A stretch of 64,000 bases of DNA, taken from contig NC_012586.1 in NCBI RefSeq assembly GCF_000018545.1, positions 1,860,001 through 1,924,000 of the forward strand, in the 5' to 3' direction. Source of the DNA: Sinorhizobium fredii NGR234. Lineage in GTDB: Bacteria > Pseudomonadota > Alphaproteobacteria > Rhizobiales > Rhizobiaceae. This document shows, in pieces, positions 16,684 through 26,995 of the stretch. Under the pieces are notes generated by a model, which saw only the letters and a list, made by a program, of their open reading frames with translations, did no database searches and was not told the origin of the DNA. Made by a program: the position numbers and the translations under genes. Numbering within the stretch: the stretch's first letter is position 1; every line of letters starts with the position of its first letter.

Positions 16684-19050
16684 ATGAACAGAACGGCCCC
16701 CATGAAACAGAGAAGTGTACCCTTGAGCGTCGTGCCCCGCGAAGAGCAGTCGGACGGCTTTATCGATCTGGATCGTCTGCTGGCCGTCGTCGTCCGTCGG
16801 GCAAGGCTCGTTGCGGCTTTCGTGGTGCTCTTCATTCTGTTGGGGGCCGCCTATCTGCTGTTCGCGACGCCCTTCTACACGTCTCTGACGCAGATCCTCC
16901 TCGACGACAACCTGTCGAAATATGCCGAGGAAGAACCGGTGCCGACGAACAGCCAGATGCTCGATACGCAGATTGCCAGCGCGGTCGAGATCCTGAAGTC
17001 CGGGGAACTGGCGCTGCGCGTCGTCGACAAGCTCAACCTTTCGGAGAACGATACGCTCGTCAATCCGCCTCGTTCGCCCGTCGCCGTCGTCAAGGACTGG
17101 CTGAAGACGGCAACCGGCCTCTTTTCGGGCGGGCCGGGCGTCTCCGAGGAAGCGGCGCGCAATGGCCGACGGCTGAAGGCCGCCGCCTTGCTGCAGCAGT
17201 CGCTCTATGTCGAACGCGTTGGCCGCAGTTCGGTGATTGCACTCTCCTACCGCGCGAGCGATCAGCAGCTTGCTGCAACGGTCGTCAGAACCTATGCCGA
17301 CTCCTATCTGACGGACCAGCTGAATGCGAACTTCGAAGCGACGGAACGGGCTTCGGTCTGGCTGCAGGAGCGGCTAGACGATCTGCGGCAGCGTTCGCAG
17401 GCGGCCGCTCTGGAGGTCGAACATTTCCGCAGCGAGAACGGCCTGACGGCGGCGCGCGGCGAACTGATGTCCGAACAGCAGCTCTCCGATCTCAACAGCC
17501 AACTGATTGTCGCCCAGGCGGACACAGCCAGCGCCTCGGCGCGCTACGAGCAGTTCAAGTCGATCATCGATCAAGGGCCGGAGGCTGGCGTCAACAATGC
17601 CACCATCTCTCCGAAGGAGGGTGACAACTCGGTGATCCGGGACCTGCGTACCCGCTACCTCACCATTGGCAAGCGCGAGCAGGAGGTGGCCCAGAACTTC
17701 GGCGAGGACCATCCCCAAGCGGTGTCGCTCCGGGCCGAAAAGGCTGACATCGGGCGGCAGATCTATCAGGAACTGCAGCAGCTGACGGCAAGCTACAAGA
17801 ACGAATTCGAAGTCGCGCGCTCGCGCGAGGCCTCGCTGCGCAAGAGCATCGAGGGTATCGCCGGCAAGAACTCGGAATCCAGCAAGTCGCTCGTCCAGTT
17901 GCGTGTTCTCGAGCAGAAGTCGGCGGCGCTGAAGACGCTCTACGAATCCTATCTCGGCCGCTACGAACAGGCGACGCAGCAGCAGTCCTTCCCGATCGCC
18001 AAGGCACGCGTCATTTCCGAGGCCGGCGTCCCGACGGCGCCGTCAAGCCCCAAGAAGACCATGACGCTGGCACTTTCGGCTGTGCTCGGCCTGATGGTCG
18101 GCGGCGCCTATGCGGCCTTCCTCGAATTCCGCGAAAGGACTTTCCGGCTTGAAGGTGAGGTGCGCTCCGTGCTCGGCCACCGTTCGCTCGGCTATGTTCC
18201 GCTGATCGGCTCGCGGCCGAAGAAAACGACGCAACTCGTGCGCGCCCGCTTCGGATCGGATCGGCAACCGCACGATCCATCTCACGACGCCACGCCGTTC
18301 CAACGCCTTTCGCGCGTCGTGCTCGACGCGCCGCGCTCAGCCTTCGCGGAAACGTTCCGGAATGCCAAGCTCGCCTGCGATCACATGCTGCCAGGCAACG
18401 AGAGCCGCGTCATCGCGATCGTCTCCGCTCTTCCGGACGAGGGCAAGTCGATCGTCGCTGCAAACTTCGCGGCGCTGCTCGCCTCGAGCGGCAAGCGGAC
18501 CCTGCTTATCGACGCCGACATCCGCAAGCCGGGGCTTACCCAGATGATCACGCCTGCCCCGCGCACGGGGTTGGTCGAGACGCTGACGGGCGAGGCGACC
18601 TGGCCTGCCGGTATCAAGGTGGATCAGCGCACCAAGCTGGCGATCCTGCCGGCCGGCGGTGGAGCGTCGGATCGCAGGCACCAGAGCAACGAACTGCTCG
18701 CCTCGCCGGCCATGGCCGGGCTGATCGAGAATGCCCGCAATTCCTTCGACTACGTCGTGGTCGATCTTGCCGCACTTGCTCCGGTCGTCGACGCGAAGGC
18801 CTTCGCGCCGCTCGCAGACGGCGTCCTCTTCGTCGCGGAATGGGGCCGGACGCCGTCGCGGCTCGTACGGGACCTGCTCAATTCCGAGCCGCAGATCGAC
18901 GCCAAGGTTCTCGGCGTGATCCTCAACAAGACCGACATGGACGAACTCGAGAAATACAGCGACTTCGGTGGCGCGGAGAAGTACCGCCACCGTTACGGCA
19001 AGTACTATATCGAGCAGGGCATCACGGAGAACCGGAACACCGCTGCCTGA
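16684..19050 (+). CDS. exoP: Polysaccharide co-polymerase and tyrosine autokinase ExoP
   Basis: A 788-aa PCP-2a protein (Wzc-like). Membrane helix one is at about residues 40-63, a periplasmic Wzz/coiled-coil domain runs to about 450, helix two is near 460-480, and a cytoplasmic BY-kinase domain follows. The Walker A motif ALPDEGKS has Lys-588, the second Walker motif is LLIDADIRKPG near 607-617, and a C-terminal tyrosine group (EKYSDFGGAEKYRHRYGKYY) fits autophosphorylation. ExoP sets chain length and export with ExoQ/ExoF. Last gene of the exo run here. Confidence 0.94.
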   Translation: MNRTAPMKQRSVPLSVVPREEQSDGFIDLDRLLAVVVRRARLVAAFVVLFILLGAAYLLFATPFYTSLTQILLDDNLSKYAEEEPVPTNSQMLDTQIASAVEILKSGELALRVVDKLNLSENDTLVNPPRSPVAVVKDWLKTATGLFSGGPGVSEEAARNGRRLKAAALLQQSLYVERVGRSSVIALSYRASDQQLAATVVRTYADSYLTDQLNANFEATERASVWLQERLDDLRQRSQAAALEVEHFRSENGLTAARGELMSEQQLSDLNSQLIVAQADTASASARYEQFKSIIDQGPEAGVNNATISPKEGDNSVIRDLRTRYLTIGKREQEVAQNFGEDHPQAVSLRAEKADIGRQIYQELQQLTASYKNEFEVARSREASLRKSIEGIAGKNSESSKSLVQLRVLEQKSAALKTLYESYLGRYEQATQQQSFPIAKARVISEAGVPTAPSSPKKTMTLALSAVLGLMVGGAYAAFLEFRERTFRLEGEVRSVLGHRSLGYVPLIGSRPKKTTQLVRARFGSDRQPHDPSHDATPFQRLSRVVLDAPRSAFAETFRNAKLACDHMLPGNESRVIAIVSALPDEGKSIVAANFAALLASSGKRTLLIDADIRKPGLTQMITPAPRTGLVETLTGEATWPAGIKVDQRTKLAILPAGGGASDRRHQSNELLASPAMAGLIENARNSFDYVVVDLAALAPVVDAKAFAPLADGVLFVAEWGRTPSRLVRDLLNSEPQIDAKVLGVILNKTDMDELEKYSDFGGAEKYRHRYGKYYIEQGITENRNTAA

Positions 19051-19098
19051 TCGCCATCCAGGCGGCCGCTGATGGCGGTCGCCTGCGGTAAGACCGCC

Positions 19099-19917
19099 TC
19101 AGCGCGGCCACCATTCGTGGAAATGGTGCACTGGTCCCCGCCCCTCTCCCACTTTCAGCCTGTCAGCGGCGGAGATCGCCGCATGCAGATAGGCCTTCGC
19201 GGCGCCCGCCGCCTCGGCGAGCGACTGCCCCTTGGCAAGACCGGCGGCGATCGCCGCCGAAAGCGTGCAGCCGGTGCCGTGATCGTTGCGCGTCTCGACG
19301 CGCTTTGCGGGGAAGCGGACGAGCCGATCGCCGTCAAAGAACAGATCGGTGGCGTCGCTGCCCCGCAGATGTCCTCCCTTGATCAACACCGAACGCGCGC
19401 CCGCCCTCATCAGCGCCTCGGCCTGGCGAGCCATCTCGGCTTCGCCTTCGGCGAACGGGCGACCGGTCAGAAGTGCCGCTTCCGGCAGATTGGGTGTGAC
19501 GACGACGGCCAGAGGCAGAAGCTCACACGTGAGTGCGGCCATGGCATCCGGCTGCAGCAACGGATCGCCGGAGGTTGCGACCATGACCGGATCGACGACC
19601 GCTTGCCTGTCGAAGCGGCGCAAGGCTTCGGCGATGGCAATGATCGTTTCCCGGCGCGAGACCATGCCGATCTTGACCGCCTTGACGTCGAGATCGGAAA
19701 GTACCGCGTCGATCTGCGCGGCAACGATCTCCGGTGAGACGTTCTCGACCGCGGTGACGCCCTTCGTGTTCTGCGCGGTGATCGCCGTCACGACGCTGGC
19801 GCCGTAGACGCCAAGGGCCGAAAAGGTCTTCAGATCGGCCTGGACACCGGCGCCGCCACCAGAATCAGATCCGGCAATCGTCAGCGCGATCGGCGGGAAG
19901 GAAGGAAGAGGCGGCAT
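19099..19917 (-). CDS. thiD: Hydroxymethylpyrimidine/phosphomethylpyrimidine kinase ThiD
   Basis: A 272-aa ribokinase-fold kinase. It phosphorylates HMP and HMP-P to give HMP-PP, the pyrimidine half of thiamin. The N-terminal [20 protein letters not shown] motif and the C-terminal anion-hole motif [17 protein letters not shown] are diagnostic. The ATG at 19917 follows AGGAG. A TPP riboswitch lies about 70 bases upstream. thiD lies next to exoP, convergent, also in S. meliloti, where no EPS role is known. Confidence 0.95.
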   Translation of the reverse strand: MPPLPSFPPIALTIAGSDSGGGAGVQADLKTFSALGVYGASVVTAITAQNTKGVTAVENVSPEIVAAQIDAVLSDLDVKAVKIGMVSRRETIIAIAEALRRFDRQAVVDPVMVATSGDPLLQPDAMAALTCELLPLAVVVTPNLPEAALLTGRPFAEGEAEMARQAEALMRAGARSVLIKGGHLRGSDATDLFFDGDRLVRFPAKRVETRNDHGTGCTLSAAIAAGLAKGQSLAEAAGAAKAYLHAAISAADRLKVGEGRGPVHHFHEWWPR

Positions 19918-19987
19918 CGGTCGATCTCCTTGCGAAAAAACACGGAGACCCGGGGGGACGGCGAAGACGTGGCGGAGGGCAGCCTCG

Positions 19988-20072
19988 TTCCGTTCCTACG
20001 CCGGCATGACCCGGATCAGGTTCAAGGGTCCGGCTCACCGCCGTCTCAGCGCCGCCCGGCGCTCCCCTCGGA
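19988..20072 (-). promoter_or_regulatory. TPP (thiamin pyrophosphate) riboswitch, thi element
   Basis: On the minus strand the RNA reads GAGGGGAGC, then GCTGAGA, then ACCCTTGAACCTGATCCGGG followed by TCATGCCGGCGTAGGAACGGA. These are the conserved elements of the TPP aptamer (GGGG...CUGAGA...ACCCUUGAACCUGAUCCGGGU...). It controls thiD, probably by hiding its ribosome site when TPP is bound. Confidence 0.93.
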
Positions 20073-20288
20073 ATGGAGGCATTCTATGCGGCAGCGGCCT
20101 GGCCGAGTCAACGCACTCCAGACTTGCAAGCGGAGGTCGAAATCGACTTGAGGAAGGTTTTTCTCCGAAAGGATCGAAACACGCTGCGGCTATTTCGCTT
20201 GGCGCCGCCGATCGCGCGTTTCCTCCTCGAAAACTCCGTTGATTGCGCTATTCTGGGCCCATTCCTGCCGACCCGAAAGGAACAAGCC

Positions 20289-20948
20289 ATGAGCCTCCGC
20301 ATCAACGAAACCGCCCCTGACTTCACCGCCGAAACGACGCACGGCACCATCAATTTCCATGAATGGATCGGCGATGGCTGGGCAGTTCTCTTCTCCCATC
20401 CGAAGAATTTCACGCCCGTCTGCACCACCGAACTCGGTGCCATGGCCGGCATCGAAGGCGAATTCCGCAAGCGCGGCGTCAAGATTGTCGGCATTTCGGT
20501 CGACCCCGTCGACAGCCACGCCAAGTGGAAGAACGACATCAAGGTCGCGACCGGCTTCGATGTCGAATATCCGCTGATCGGCGACCGTGATCTGAAGGTG
20601 GCCAAGCTCTATGACATGCTGCCGGCCGGCGCCGGCGACACGTCCGAGGGCCGCACTCCGGCCGACAACGCCACGGTGCGTTCGGTTTACGTCATCGGCC
20701 CGGACAAGAAGATCAAGCTGATCCTCACCTATCCGATGACCACCGGCCGTAACTTCAACGAAATCCTGCGCGCCATCGATTCCATCCAGCTCACCGCCAA
20801 GCATCAGGTCGCAACGCCGGCGAACTGGAAGCAGGGCGAGGACGTGATCATCACGGCGGCCGTATCGAACGAGGACGCCACCCAGCGTTTCGGCTCCTTC
20901 GATACCGTTCTTCCCTATCTCAGGAAGACCAAGCAGCCGACCGCCTGA
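20289..20948 (+). CDS. 1-Cys peroxiredoxin (Prx6-type)
   Basis: A 219-aa thiol peroxidase of the AhpC/TSA superfamily, Prx6 subgroup. It reduces hydrogen peroxide or organic peroxides in the cytoplasm. The peroxidatic Cys-45 lies in NFTPVCTTELG, and the long C-terminal region (VATPANWKQGEDV) is typical of Prx6. No clear resolving cysteine is seen. The ATG at 20289 follows GAAAGGAAC; the frame to 20073 runs into the riboswitch region and is rejected. Confidence 0.9.
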   Translation: MSLRINETAPDFTAETTHGTINFHEWIGDGWAVLFSHPKNFTPVCTTELGAMAGIEGEFRKRGVKIVGISVDPVDSHAKWKNDIKVATGFDVEYPLIGDRDLKVAKLYDMLPAGAGDTSEGRTPADNATVRSVYVIGPDKKIKLILTYPMTTGRNFNEILRAIDSIQLTAKHQVATPANWKQGEDVIITAAVSNEDATQRFGSFDTVLPYLRKTKQPTA

Positions 20949-20982
20949 GGCCGCTGGCGGCGCGTTCGCGTCATGAACTCCT

Positions 20983-21016
20983 GATCGCGAAAGGCTCGCT
21001 TCGGCCTTTCGCGATC
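20983..21016 (+). terminator. 13-bp perfect hairpin downstream of the peroxiredoxin
   Basis: GATCGCGAAAGGC, loop of eight, GCCTTTCGCGATC. It lies 35 bases after the stop and before the convergent hydrolase gene. No T-run follows, so it may be a terminator aided by other factors or an RNA-end stabiliser. Confidence 0.55.
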
Positions 21017-21059
21017 GTCGTGATCCGCCATACCCGCATCGGCTCGCGCTGCCGTGGCA

Positions 21060-22067
21060 TCAATCCGCTTTCACCGCGCTGACGATCTCCCCCAGGACGC
21101 CGTGCAGGGCGTCGCGGTATCCGTTGCGCGCCGAAGGGCCGCTCTCCTCGGAGGTCATCACGACAGTGAGCTTCAGCGCCGGTACGATGTAGAGCATCTG
21201 GCCACCGTAACCCCAGGCGAAATGGACGGTCTCGCCGCCGATCTGCCGGGCGAACCAACCATAACCGTAGGCGTCACCGGAAAAGTAGGAGTTCGTGTGC
21301 GGCTGCCACGAAAGAGCGATCCAGTCCGCCGGCACGATCTGCCGTCCGTCGCCCGTCCGGCCGCCCGTGCGGTATAGTTCCCCAAAGGCGAGCAGCGATC
21401 TCGCGCTCATCGCCATCTGATTGCCGCCGAGATAGATGCCTTGCGGATCGCGTTCCCAGGCACCGATTCTGAATCCCTGAAGCGGACCGAGCCAATCCCG
21501 TGCGAGAGCGAGCGTCGACTTGCCGCCAACCTTGGTGAGGATCGCCGAAAGCAGATGCGTGGACGCGGTCGAATAGAGCATCCGTCCGCCCGGATCGTCG
21601 GCGAAAGGCTGGGCGAGGGCGAAGCGAACCCAATTGCGGCTCGATACCCAGCGGCCGTAGTTCGGCCCCGACAGACGGCCAAGTCCGGCCTGCATCGAGA
21701 GCAGGTTGCCGATGGTGATGTCGTTGATCCGCGGATCCGCGGGCGACGGCAGATCTTCCTTCAAAAGCGGGGCGATCTTCTGCTCGGGGCCGTCGAGAAG
21801 GCCCTTGTCGATCGCGATTCCGACGAGCGCCGATACGACCGATTTCGATGCGGATTTGATATTGGTCGATTCGCCGGGCGAGTGGCCGCGATATCCCTTT
21901 TCGGCAATCGTCTCACCGTCGCGCGCGACGATGACGGTTTTCAACGGCTTCAGTTCCTCTCGGTCGGCAAGCCCGTCCAGCAGGTCCGGAACGGCGCCGG
22001 ACGGGTCGGCCGCGGCGGGCAAAAACGACAGCAAAAGCGCCAGGACAGTGGCCATCAACCGGATCAT
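21060..22067 (-). CDS. Serine hydrolase, beta-lactamase class C-like
   Basis: A 335-aa exported protein with a signal peptide (MIRLMATVLALLLSFLPAAA). The SxxK active-site motif appears as NIKSASKSVVSAL near residue 78, and a YST segment (MLYSTASTHLL) is a candidate for the second motif. This family covers class C beta-lactamases, DD-peptidases and esterases; substrate cannot be told from sequence alone. A late HFAWGYGGQ segment could serve as the third motif. Confidence 0.75.
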   Translation of the reverse strand: MIRLMATVLALLLSFLPAAADPSGAVPDLLDGLADREELKPLKTVIVARDGETIAEKGYRGHSPGESTNIKSASKSVVSALVGIAIDKGLLDGPEQKIAPLLKEDLPSPADPRINDITIGNLLSMQAGLGRLSGPNYGRWVSSRNWVRFALAQPFADDPGGRMLYSTASTHLLSAILTKVGGKSTLALARDWLGPLQGFRIGAWERDPQGIYLGGNQMAMSARSLLAFGELYRTGGRTGDGRQIVPADWIALSWQPHTNSYFSGDAYGYGWFARQIGGETVHFAWGYGGQMLYIVPALKLTVVMTSEESGPSARNGYRDALHGVLGEIVSAVKAD

Positions 22068-22190
22068 GCCTTCGACCTAGTGCGAACACATGGTGAAGTC
22101 ATCCTTATGATGGAGAACTCACGACGAAGTGAAAATCCGGGCCTCTCCCAGCGGCCTCCGCCCGGACGGTTCCAAGGGAGGCGAGCGCGA

Positions 22191-23333
22191 TTACCGCACA
22201 TTGAGGTGCCCGGCCGGGCCTTGGACGATGATCGTTCCGAACCGACCGCTTTCGCGCGCAAGCGTTTCGCCTATCCACTCGAGGTCCGTGCCGGAGGGAT
22301 AGACGAGGCTGAAGCGGTGAGCCCGCAGTGGCACGATATCCAGGGCCGAGAGATCGCCATTTGTCCTGTTGATATCGGCGACGCACATCAGGCGCAAATC
22401 GCCTCTGAATTCCGCATGGCCGGAGATGCCCTCATAGTCGTTGATGAAATCGCCGCAGCCATAGAGGATCAGGCGGTTCCGGTAGACTTCGATCGCCTTC
22501 GGGTGATGCGAGGAGTGTCCGTGGACGATCGAGACATCCGCTTCGTCGATGAGCGCATGGGCGAATTCTCGCTGGGCGGCACGTACATGATAGCCCCAGT
22601 TCGGGCCCCAGTGAACCGATACGACCGCGACATCCCGCGGCCGCTTGCTATGGCGGATATTTTCGACGAGACCGGCAGTGCAAAGCCGGTCGAGAGACGG
22701 CAGAAAATTCACTCCTGCCCTGCCACGTCCGGCCGCCCAGCCTGGAGGCACTCCGCTCGTCGGGATCGCAAGCGCGAACAAGAGCACGCGCTGCTCGGCG
22801 CCGATATCGAAGGCCGCATGCTTGCTGGCCTCGTCCAGGTCGCGGCCGGCGCCGGCTGTCGTGATCCGCAGGCGATCCAGCGTCGCCAAGGTGTCGAACA
22901 GGCCCGCGACCCCCCAGTCCAGAACGTGGTTGTTGGCGAGGACGCAACAGTCGACGCCAAAAGCAGCGAGGCAGGAGGCATTTTCCGGACTCATCCGATA
23001 GTTGATGCCTTTTGGAGCGTGGTCCTTGCTGCGAGTGATGGCCGTCTCGAGATTGATGACGCGGAGGTCGGGCTGGGCGCGATCGCATTCGTCGCGCGCC
23101 ACGCCCCAGACAAGCGCCGGGTCCATCGGCGCAGGAATCGGACCGTTTGCCTTCTCCGCCAGGCGGACATAGTCCCGCGCCGACCGAATGTAATCCTCGT
23201 ACAATATCGGATCGCTCGGAGCCGGCAGGACCTGATCGATGCCCCGTCCAGTCATGACGTCACCGCACAGGAACAGGCGGATCGTGCCCTCCCTCGGGCT
23301 TGCACCGGAGAAACGCTCGCTGGTGGCGGTCAT
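22191..23333 (-). CDS. CapA-family protein (poly-gamma-glutamate synthesis-like metallophosphatase)
   Basis: A 380-aa protein of the CapA family with a calcineurin-like fold. Motifs are FLCGDVMTGRG near the N-terminus, VINLETAIT, LANNHVLDWG, VVSVHWGPNWG and VHGHSSHHPKAIE, which give a metal-binding set of Asp, Glu, Asn and His residues. No signal peptide is obvious. CapA proteins act in poly-gamma-glutamate capsule handling in Bacillus; no capB/capC genes are visible here, so the role is open. It is not part of the exo operon. Confidence 0.8.
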   Translation of the reverse strand: MTATSERFSGASPREGTIRLFLCGDVMTGRGIDQVLPAPSDPILYEDYIRSARDYVRLAEKANGPIPAPMDPALVWGVARDECDRAQPDLRVINLETAITRSKDHAPKGINYRMSPENASCLAAFGVDCCVLANNHVLDWGVAGLFDTLATLDRLRITTAGAGRDLDEASKHAAFDIGAEQRVLLFALAIPTSGVPPGWAAGRGRAGVNFLPSLDRLCTAGLVENIRHSKRPRDVAVVSVHWGPNWGYHVRAAQREFAHALIDEADVSIVHGHSSHHPKAIEVYRNRLILYGCGDFINDYEGISGHAEFRGDLRLMCVADINRTNGDLSALDIVPLRAHRFSLVYPSGTDLEWIGETLARESGRFGTIIVQGPAGHLNVR

Positions 23334-23804
23334 GCTGGCCGGCCTCTCTGCTGGCCATTCTACGGAGCCCGCACCCGCAAGAAAAGGTCGCGCTGCCGCG
23401 TGCGGCGGCGGATATCAGCCGCTCCAAAGAAACGCAAGTGCTGCGTCATACACAGTTTGTAGACTGCAGATATCCTGTTTGAAGGCCGGACGCCCCAAGC
23501 ATTGCCGCAATTTACTGTTCTCACTGAAGGCGCTGGCGACAGCGTTCGGGTAATAGGAGCCGAAATAGCCCCTCAGGACGCGCTACCTTTCCGGCGGCCG
23601 CTGCAACTATTGCGTAACATCGGAGGCGACCCAGTTTCTGAAGGTATATGAACGGACGTACCATCTTTCCGCTTGTAAAGCGCCGTTTTGTTGCATAAGC
23701 GCCCGCTAACAAAACCGTGACGTGACCAGGACGGCGGCACCTCGGTGGATCGTCAGCCGCGGTGGCAGCTGGTCATATCCTCTATTTCTCTTTGGGAAAT
23801 TGCG
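23334..23804. other. Intergenic region upstream of the AraC-type gene
   Basis: About 470 bases between the divergent CapA-like and AraC-like genes. It must carry both promoters. I saw no domain-bearing frame, repeat copy or clear operator in it. Confidence 0.4.
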
Positions 23805-24785
23805 ATGCAGGGGCAGAAACAGGGGATGAGACTCTCATATCTCGGCAGCGACGCCGAAGAGATATCCGATGTGCTGACGCGATGCATTGGGCCTGTCAGG
23901 GTACAGCAGCCACCGAAGACCGATCTTTCCTATAGCTACGAGTTCGTCGCCGCCGGACGCGTTGCCTTCAGCCGCGTCGCGTCACAGGGCAGTCTCAGTA
24001 TCGGCCAGAGGGACGAGGTCCCTAAGCTCCTGATCTTGCTCCCACTGCACGGCTCTGCCTGCGTGAAGATCGGAAAGGAAAGCGTAATTTCCAAACCCGG
24101 TCACGCAGCGATTCTCGATGGCAACAGGCTGTCCGAACTGCAGGTCGAGAAAGTCCGCAGCCACCTGTCGCTCGTCATCGACCAGAGGGATATCTTCCGC
24201 CAGCTCGGCACCGTACTGGAACGACCGGTCTACGGCGCGCTCGACTTCGTGCCCGAGCTCGATCTTGCGGACGGGACGGGCGAAATCATCTTCAAGTTGT
24301 CGCAGATCATCGCGGGCTCCCTGGGCTCGGACTCCGGGATACCCGACATGCCCCACGCCCTTTCCTATCTCTCGGGAAGCATCGTCAGTCTGCTCGTCGA
24401 TACGGTACCGCATCGCTTCTCAGGGGCGTTGAGCCAGGGCGAGTGGCTGCCGTCCCCGAAACATGTGAAACGCGCCGTCGATTTCATGCATGCCAATCTC
24501 CGTGCGCCGATTTCGATGAGCGACATTGCAGGGGCGGCCGGCATCGGCGTTCGGTCGCTGCAGGAGGGCTTCAAGCGGTTCAAGGGTACGTCGCCGATCA
24601 GCTATCTCGCCCAGTTGCGGATGGAAGCCGCTCACCGCGATCTCCTGGAAGCGGATCAAAGCGTATCGGTGGCGGAGATCGCCCGAAAATGGGGCTTCAG
24701 GCACATGGGACGTTTCGCGACCGAGTACCGCAAATGCTATGGTTGCCCACCTTCGGAAGCGCGAAAGGGACGGGCGCCTTCCTAA
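23805..24785 (+). CDS. AraC-family transcriptional regulator
   Basis: A 326-aa regulator. Residues 1-210 form a divergent sensing domain of the AraC-binding-like type; the last 100 hold two helix-turn-helix units (ISMSDIAGAAGIGVRSLQEG and VSVAEIARKWGFRHMGRFAT). It closely parallels the frameshifted gene at 31639-32614 over its whole length (shared layout HVKxAxDFMHAx, EAAHRDL/TAAHQDL), so the two are paralogs. The frame opens with a GTG at 23745; ATGs at 23805 or 23826 look better. Ligand and targets unknown. Confidence 0.8.
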   Translation: MQGQKQGMRLSYLGSDAEEISDVLTRCIGPVRVQQPPKTDLSYSYEFVAAGRVAFSRVASQGSLSIGQRDEVPKLLILLPLHGSACVKIGKESVISKPGHAAILDGNRLSELQVEKVRSHLSLVIDQRDIFRQLGTVLERPVYGALDFVPELDLADGTGEIIFKLSQIIAGSLGSDSGIPDMPHALSYLSGSIVSLLVDTVPHRFSGALSQGEWLPSPKHVKRAVDFMHANLRAPISMSDIAGAAGIGVRSLQEGFKRFKGTSPISYLAQLRMEAAHRDLLEADQSVSVAEIARKWGFRHMGRFATEYRKCYGCPPSEARKGRAPS

Positions 24786-24795
24786 GACCTCCAGC

Positions 24796-24870
24796 GCTGC
24801 GCGCAACAGGCGCGTGTGCCTTTGTCCTTGAGCGGACGTCGGTCCAAGGAGACATGCAGCAGGAGCCGGG
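24796..24870 (+). repeat. Partial rhizobial intergenic repeat copy
   Basis: GCGCGCAACAGGCGCGTG is followed by CCTTTGTCCTTGAGCGGA, CGTCGGTCCAAGGAGACATG and CAGCAGG. It keeps the right half of the family (9826, 16557) but lacks the CGCTGTAGCAC block. It lies just after the AraC stop. Confidence 0.65.
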
Positions 24871-24985
24871 CGACCGGGCACAGGCGAGCGGTGCACCGCA
24901 CCGCCCGCCCATTCCCTGCATGCGCAACACCGCTGCGTCCTTCAGCTTCCTGGCGCTGGTCGATCTAACGAGACACGCAGTAGCA

Positions 24986-26995
24986 TTAGAACTCGTCCCA
25001 CACGGCCGCGGCTGTTGCCGCACGACCGCCGAAGGCGCCGGCGATCTTGCGGTTGAGGGCCCGGGCGGGGGAAGCCGCCGGCGCGCTGCCGTGGCCGGCG
25101 GCGGCGAGGCGCGCTGCAGCGCCGGCCTCGAGCCGGAAGCGGGCGATCAGTCGGGCGAGATTGGCCGCCTCGTCGGCCAGCCGATTGGTGGCCGCCGTCG
25201 ATTCCTCGACCATCGCGGCGTTCTGCTGCGTCACCTGGTCCATCTGGTTGACCGCCGTCGAGACCTCCGACAGGCCGGTCGACTGCTCGCGCGCCGCCGT
25301 GGCGATCGAATGGACGTGCTCGTTGATCTTGACGACATGCCCCTGGATCAGCGTCAGCGCCGCGCCGGTCGCCGTCACCAGTTTCACCCCGGCGCCGACC
25401 TCCTCGCCGGAGCGCGAGATCAGCGCCTTGATGTCCTTGGCCGCATTGGCCGAGCGCTGCGCCAGTTCGCGCACCTCCTGGGCGACGACGGCAAAGCCCT
25501 TGCCGGCCTCGCCGGCCCGGGCCGCCTCGACGCCGGCATTGAGCGCCAAAAGGTTGGTCTGGAAGGCGATCTCGTCGATGACGTTGATGATCTGGCCGAT
25601 CTCGCCGGAGGCCTCTTCGATCCGCCCCATCGCCGACACCGCGTCCTTGACAACGGCGCTCGACTGCTCGGTGCTCTTACGCGCCTCGTCGACCATGTGG
25701 CTGGCCTCCGTCGCCCGCTCGGTCGAGCTCTTCACCGCCGCGGTGATCTCCTCGAGCGCCGAGGAGGTCTCTTCCAGCGAGGCGGCCTGCTGCTCGGTGC
25801 GCTTCGAGAGATCGCCCGAGGCCTCGCGCATCTCGCTGGCGCCGCCATTGATCGTGTCGATCGCGCTGCGCACCTCGGAAAGCACCGCGCGCAGGTTGGT
25901 CATCGTCTGATTGACATTGTCCTTGAGCTCGCCGAAGGCGCCCTGGAACTCGCCGCGCATCGTTTCGGTGAGGTCGCCCTCGGCGAGCGCCGAGATCACC
26001 CGCCGAGTCTCGGCGATGCCGCGGTCGACCGAGGTCACCAGTTCGTTCACCTGGGCGGCGAAGCGGTTGAGGTCGGCATTGTCGTAGTCCTTGTTGATGC
26101 GGCGGGTGAAATCACCGGCGACGGCGGCCTGGACGACCTCGCCGATGCTCGATTGCAGGTCGGCGCTTTTGGTCTGCAGCGCCGCCTCCTGGGCGTTCAG
26201 GTCGCGCACCTTGATGCCGTTCTGCTTGAACACCTCGACGGCCCGGGCCATCTCGCCGATTTCGTCGCGCCGCGCCGTGAACGGCACGTCGACATCAAGG
26301 TCGCCGCCGGCCAGCACGTTCATGTTGCCGGTGATCCGGCCGATCGGCCGGGCAATCGCCCGCGAACCGAAGACCGCTGAGACGATCAACAGAAGCACCA
26401 TGGCCGCCGCCATGCTGTGCTCGACGGTATCCGCAAATTGCTGAGCTTGCTGCCGCTTCAGCAATGTCTCCTCAGCGATCTTTTTGGCAACCGCGACCCC
26501 CTCATCGATCAGCGGCGCCATTTCGTCGGCGACCTTCTGCATTTGCCCGACGATCAGCGCAACGTCGGCATCCGATTTCGTCGCGAGCAACCGCTCCAGC
26601 TTCGCCGCTGCGGCGTGGTAGCCCTCGACAAGGGCTTTGATCGTAACGACCCGCTGCTTGTTTTTCTCAATCACCAGCGGCGCAAAGGCCAGATCGAGAT
26701 ATTTGACCGCCGAGTCGTGTCGAGCATTCAGAGTGGCGAAGGCGATCTCCAGTTCTTCGGGCGATTTTGCAAGCAGCATGTCGCGGGCCGCCACCTGCAT
26801 GCCGCGCGACGACGCCTTGGCATCAACAAGATCGCGCGAGACCCCCATCTGGATTTCCCTCCAGGTGATCGCCTCGTCGACGGAATGTTCGATCGACCAA
26901 CCCCCAATGATGATCGTCAACATCAGGAAAATCCCGGCGCCGGACATGAGGGCGAGCTTGGTACTGATGCGCGAGAAGATCGGCGAGCGTTCCAT
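24986..26995 (-). CDS. Methyl-accepting chemotaxis protein
   Basis: A 669-aa transmembrane chemoreceptor: helix one (about residues 15-37), a periplasmic four-helix-bundle-like sensor, helix two near 195-215, a HAMP domain ([20 protein letters not shown]), and a long signalling coiled coil. The kinase-contact tip is [20 protein letters not shown] followed by [11 protein letters not shown]. The C-terminus ends AAVWDEF, matching the xWxxF pentapeptide that tethers CheR/CheB. The ATG at 26995 has AAGAGGAG upstream and is preferred over the one at 27031. Ligand unknown; no che genes nearby. Confidence 0.93.
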   Translation of the reverse strand: MERSPIFSRISTKLALMSGAGIFLMLTIIIGGWSIEHSVDEAITWREIQMGVSRDLVDAKASSRGMQVAARDMLLAKSPEELEIAFATLNARHDSAVKYLDLAFAPLVIEKNKQRVVTIKALVEGYHAAAAKLERLLATKSDADVALIVGQMQKVADEMAPLIDEGVAVAKKIAEETLLKRQQAQQFADTVEHSMAAAMVLLLIVSAVFGSRAIARPIGRITGNMNVLAGGDLDVDVPFTARRDEIGEMARAVEVFKQNGIKVRDLNAQEAALQTKSADLQSSIGEVVQAAVAGDFTRRINKDYDNADLNRFAAQVNELVTSVDRGIAETRRVISALAEGDLTETMRGEFQGAFGELKDNVNQTMTNLRAVLSEVRSAIDTINGGASEMREASGDLSKRTEQQAASLEETSSALEEITAAVKSSTERATEASHMVDEARKSTEQSSAVVKDAVSAMGRIEEASGEIGQIINVIDEIAFQTNLLALNAGVEAARAGEAGKGFAVVAQEVRELAQRSANAAKDIKALISRSGEEVGAGVKLVTATGAALTLIQGHVVKINEHVHSIATAAREQSTGLSEVSTAVNQMDQVTQQNAAMVEESTAATNRLADEAANLARLIARFRLEAGAAARLAAAGHGSAPAASPARALNRKIAGAFGGRAATAAAVWDEF

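Noticed and set aside
24443..26380. 645-aa plus-strand open frame across the chemoreceptor gene
   Set aside because: Antisense of a coiled-coil protein; Arg/Leu/Asp-rich without domains.
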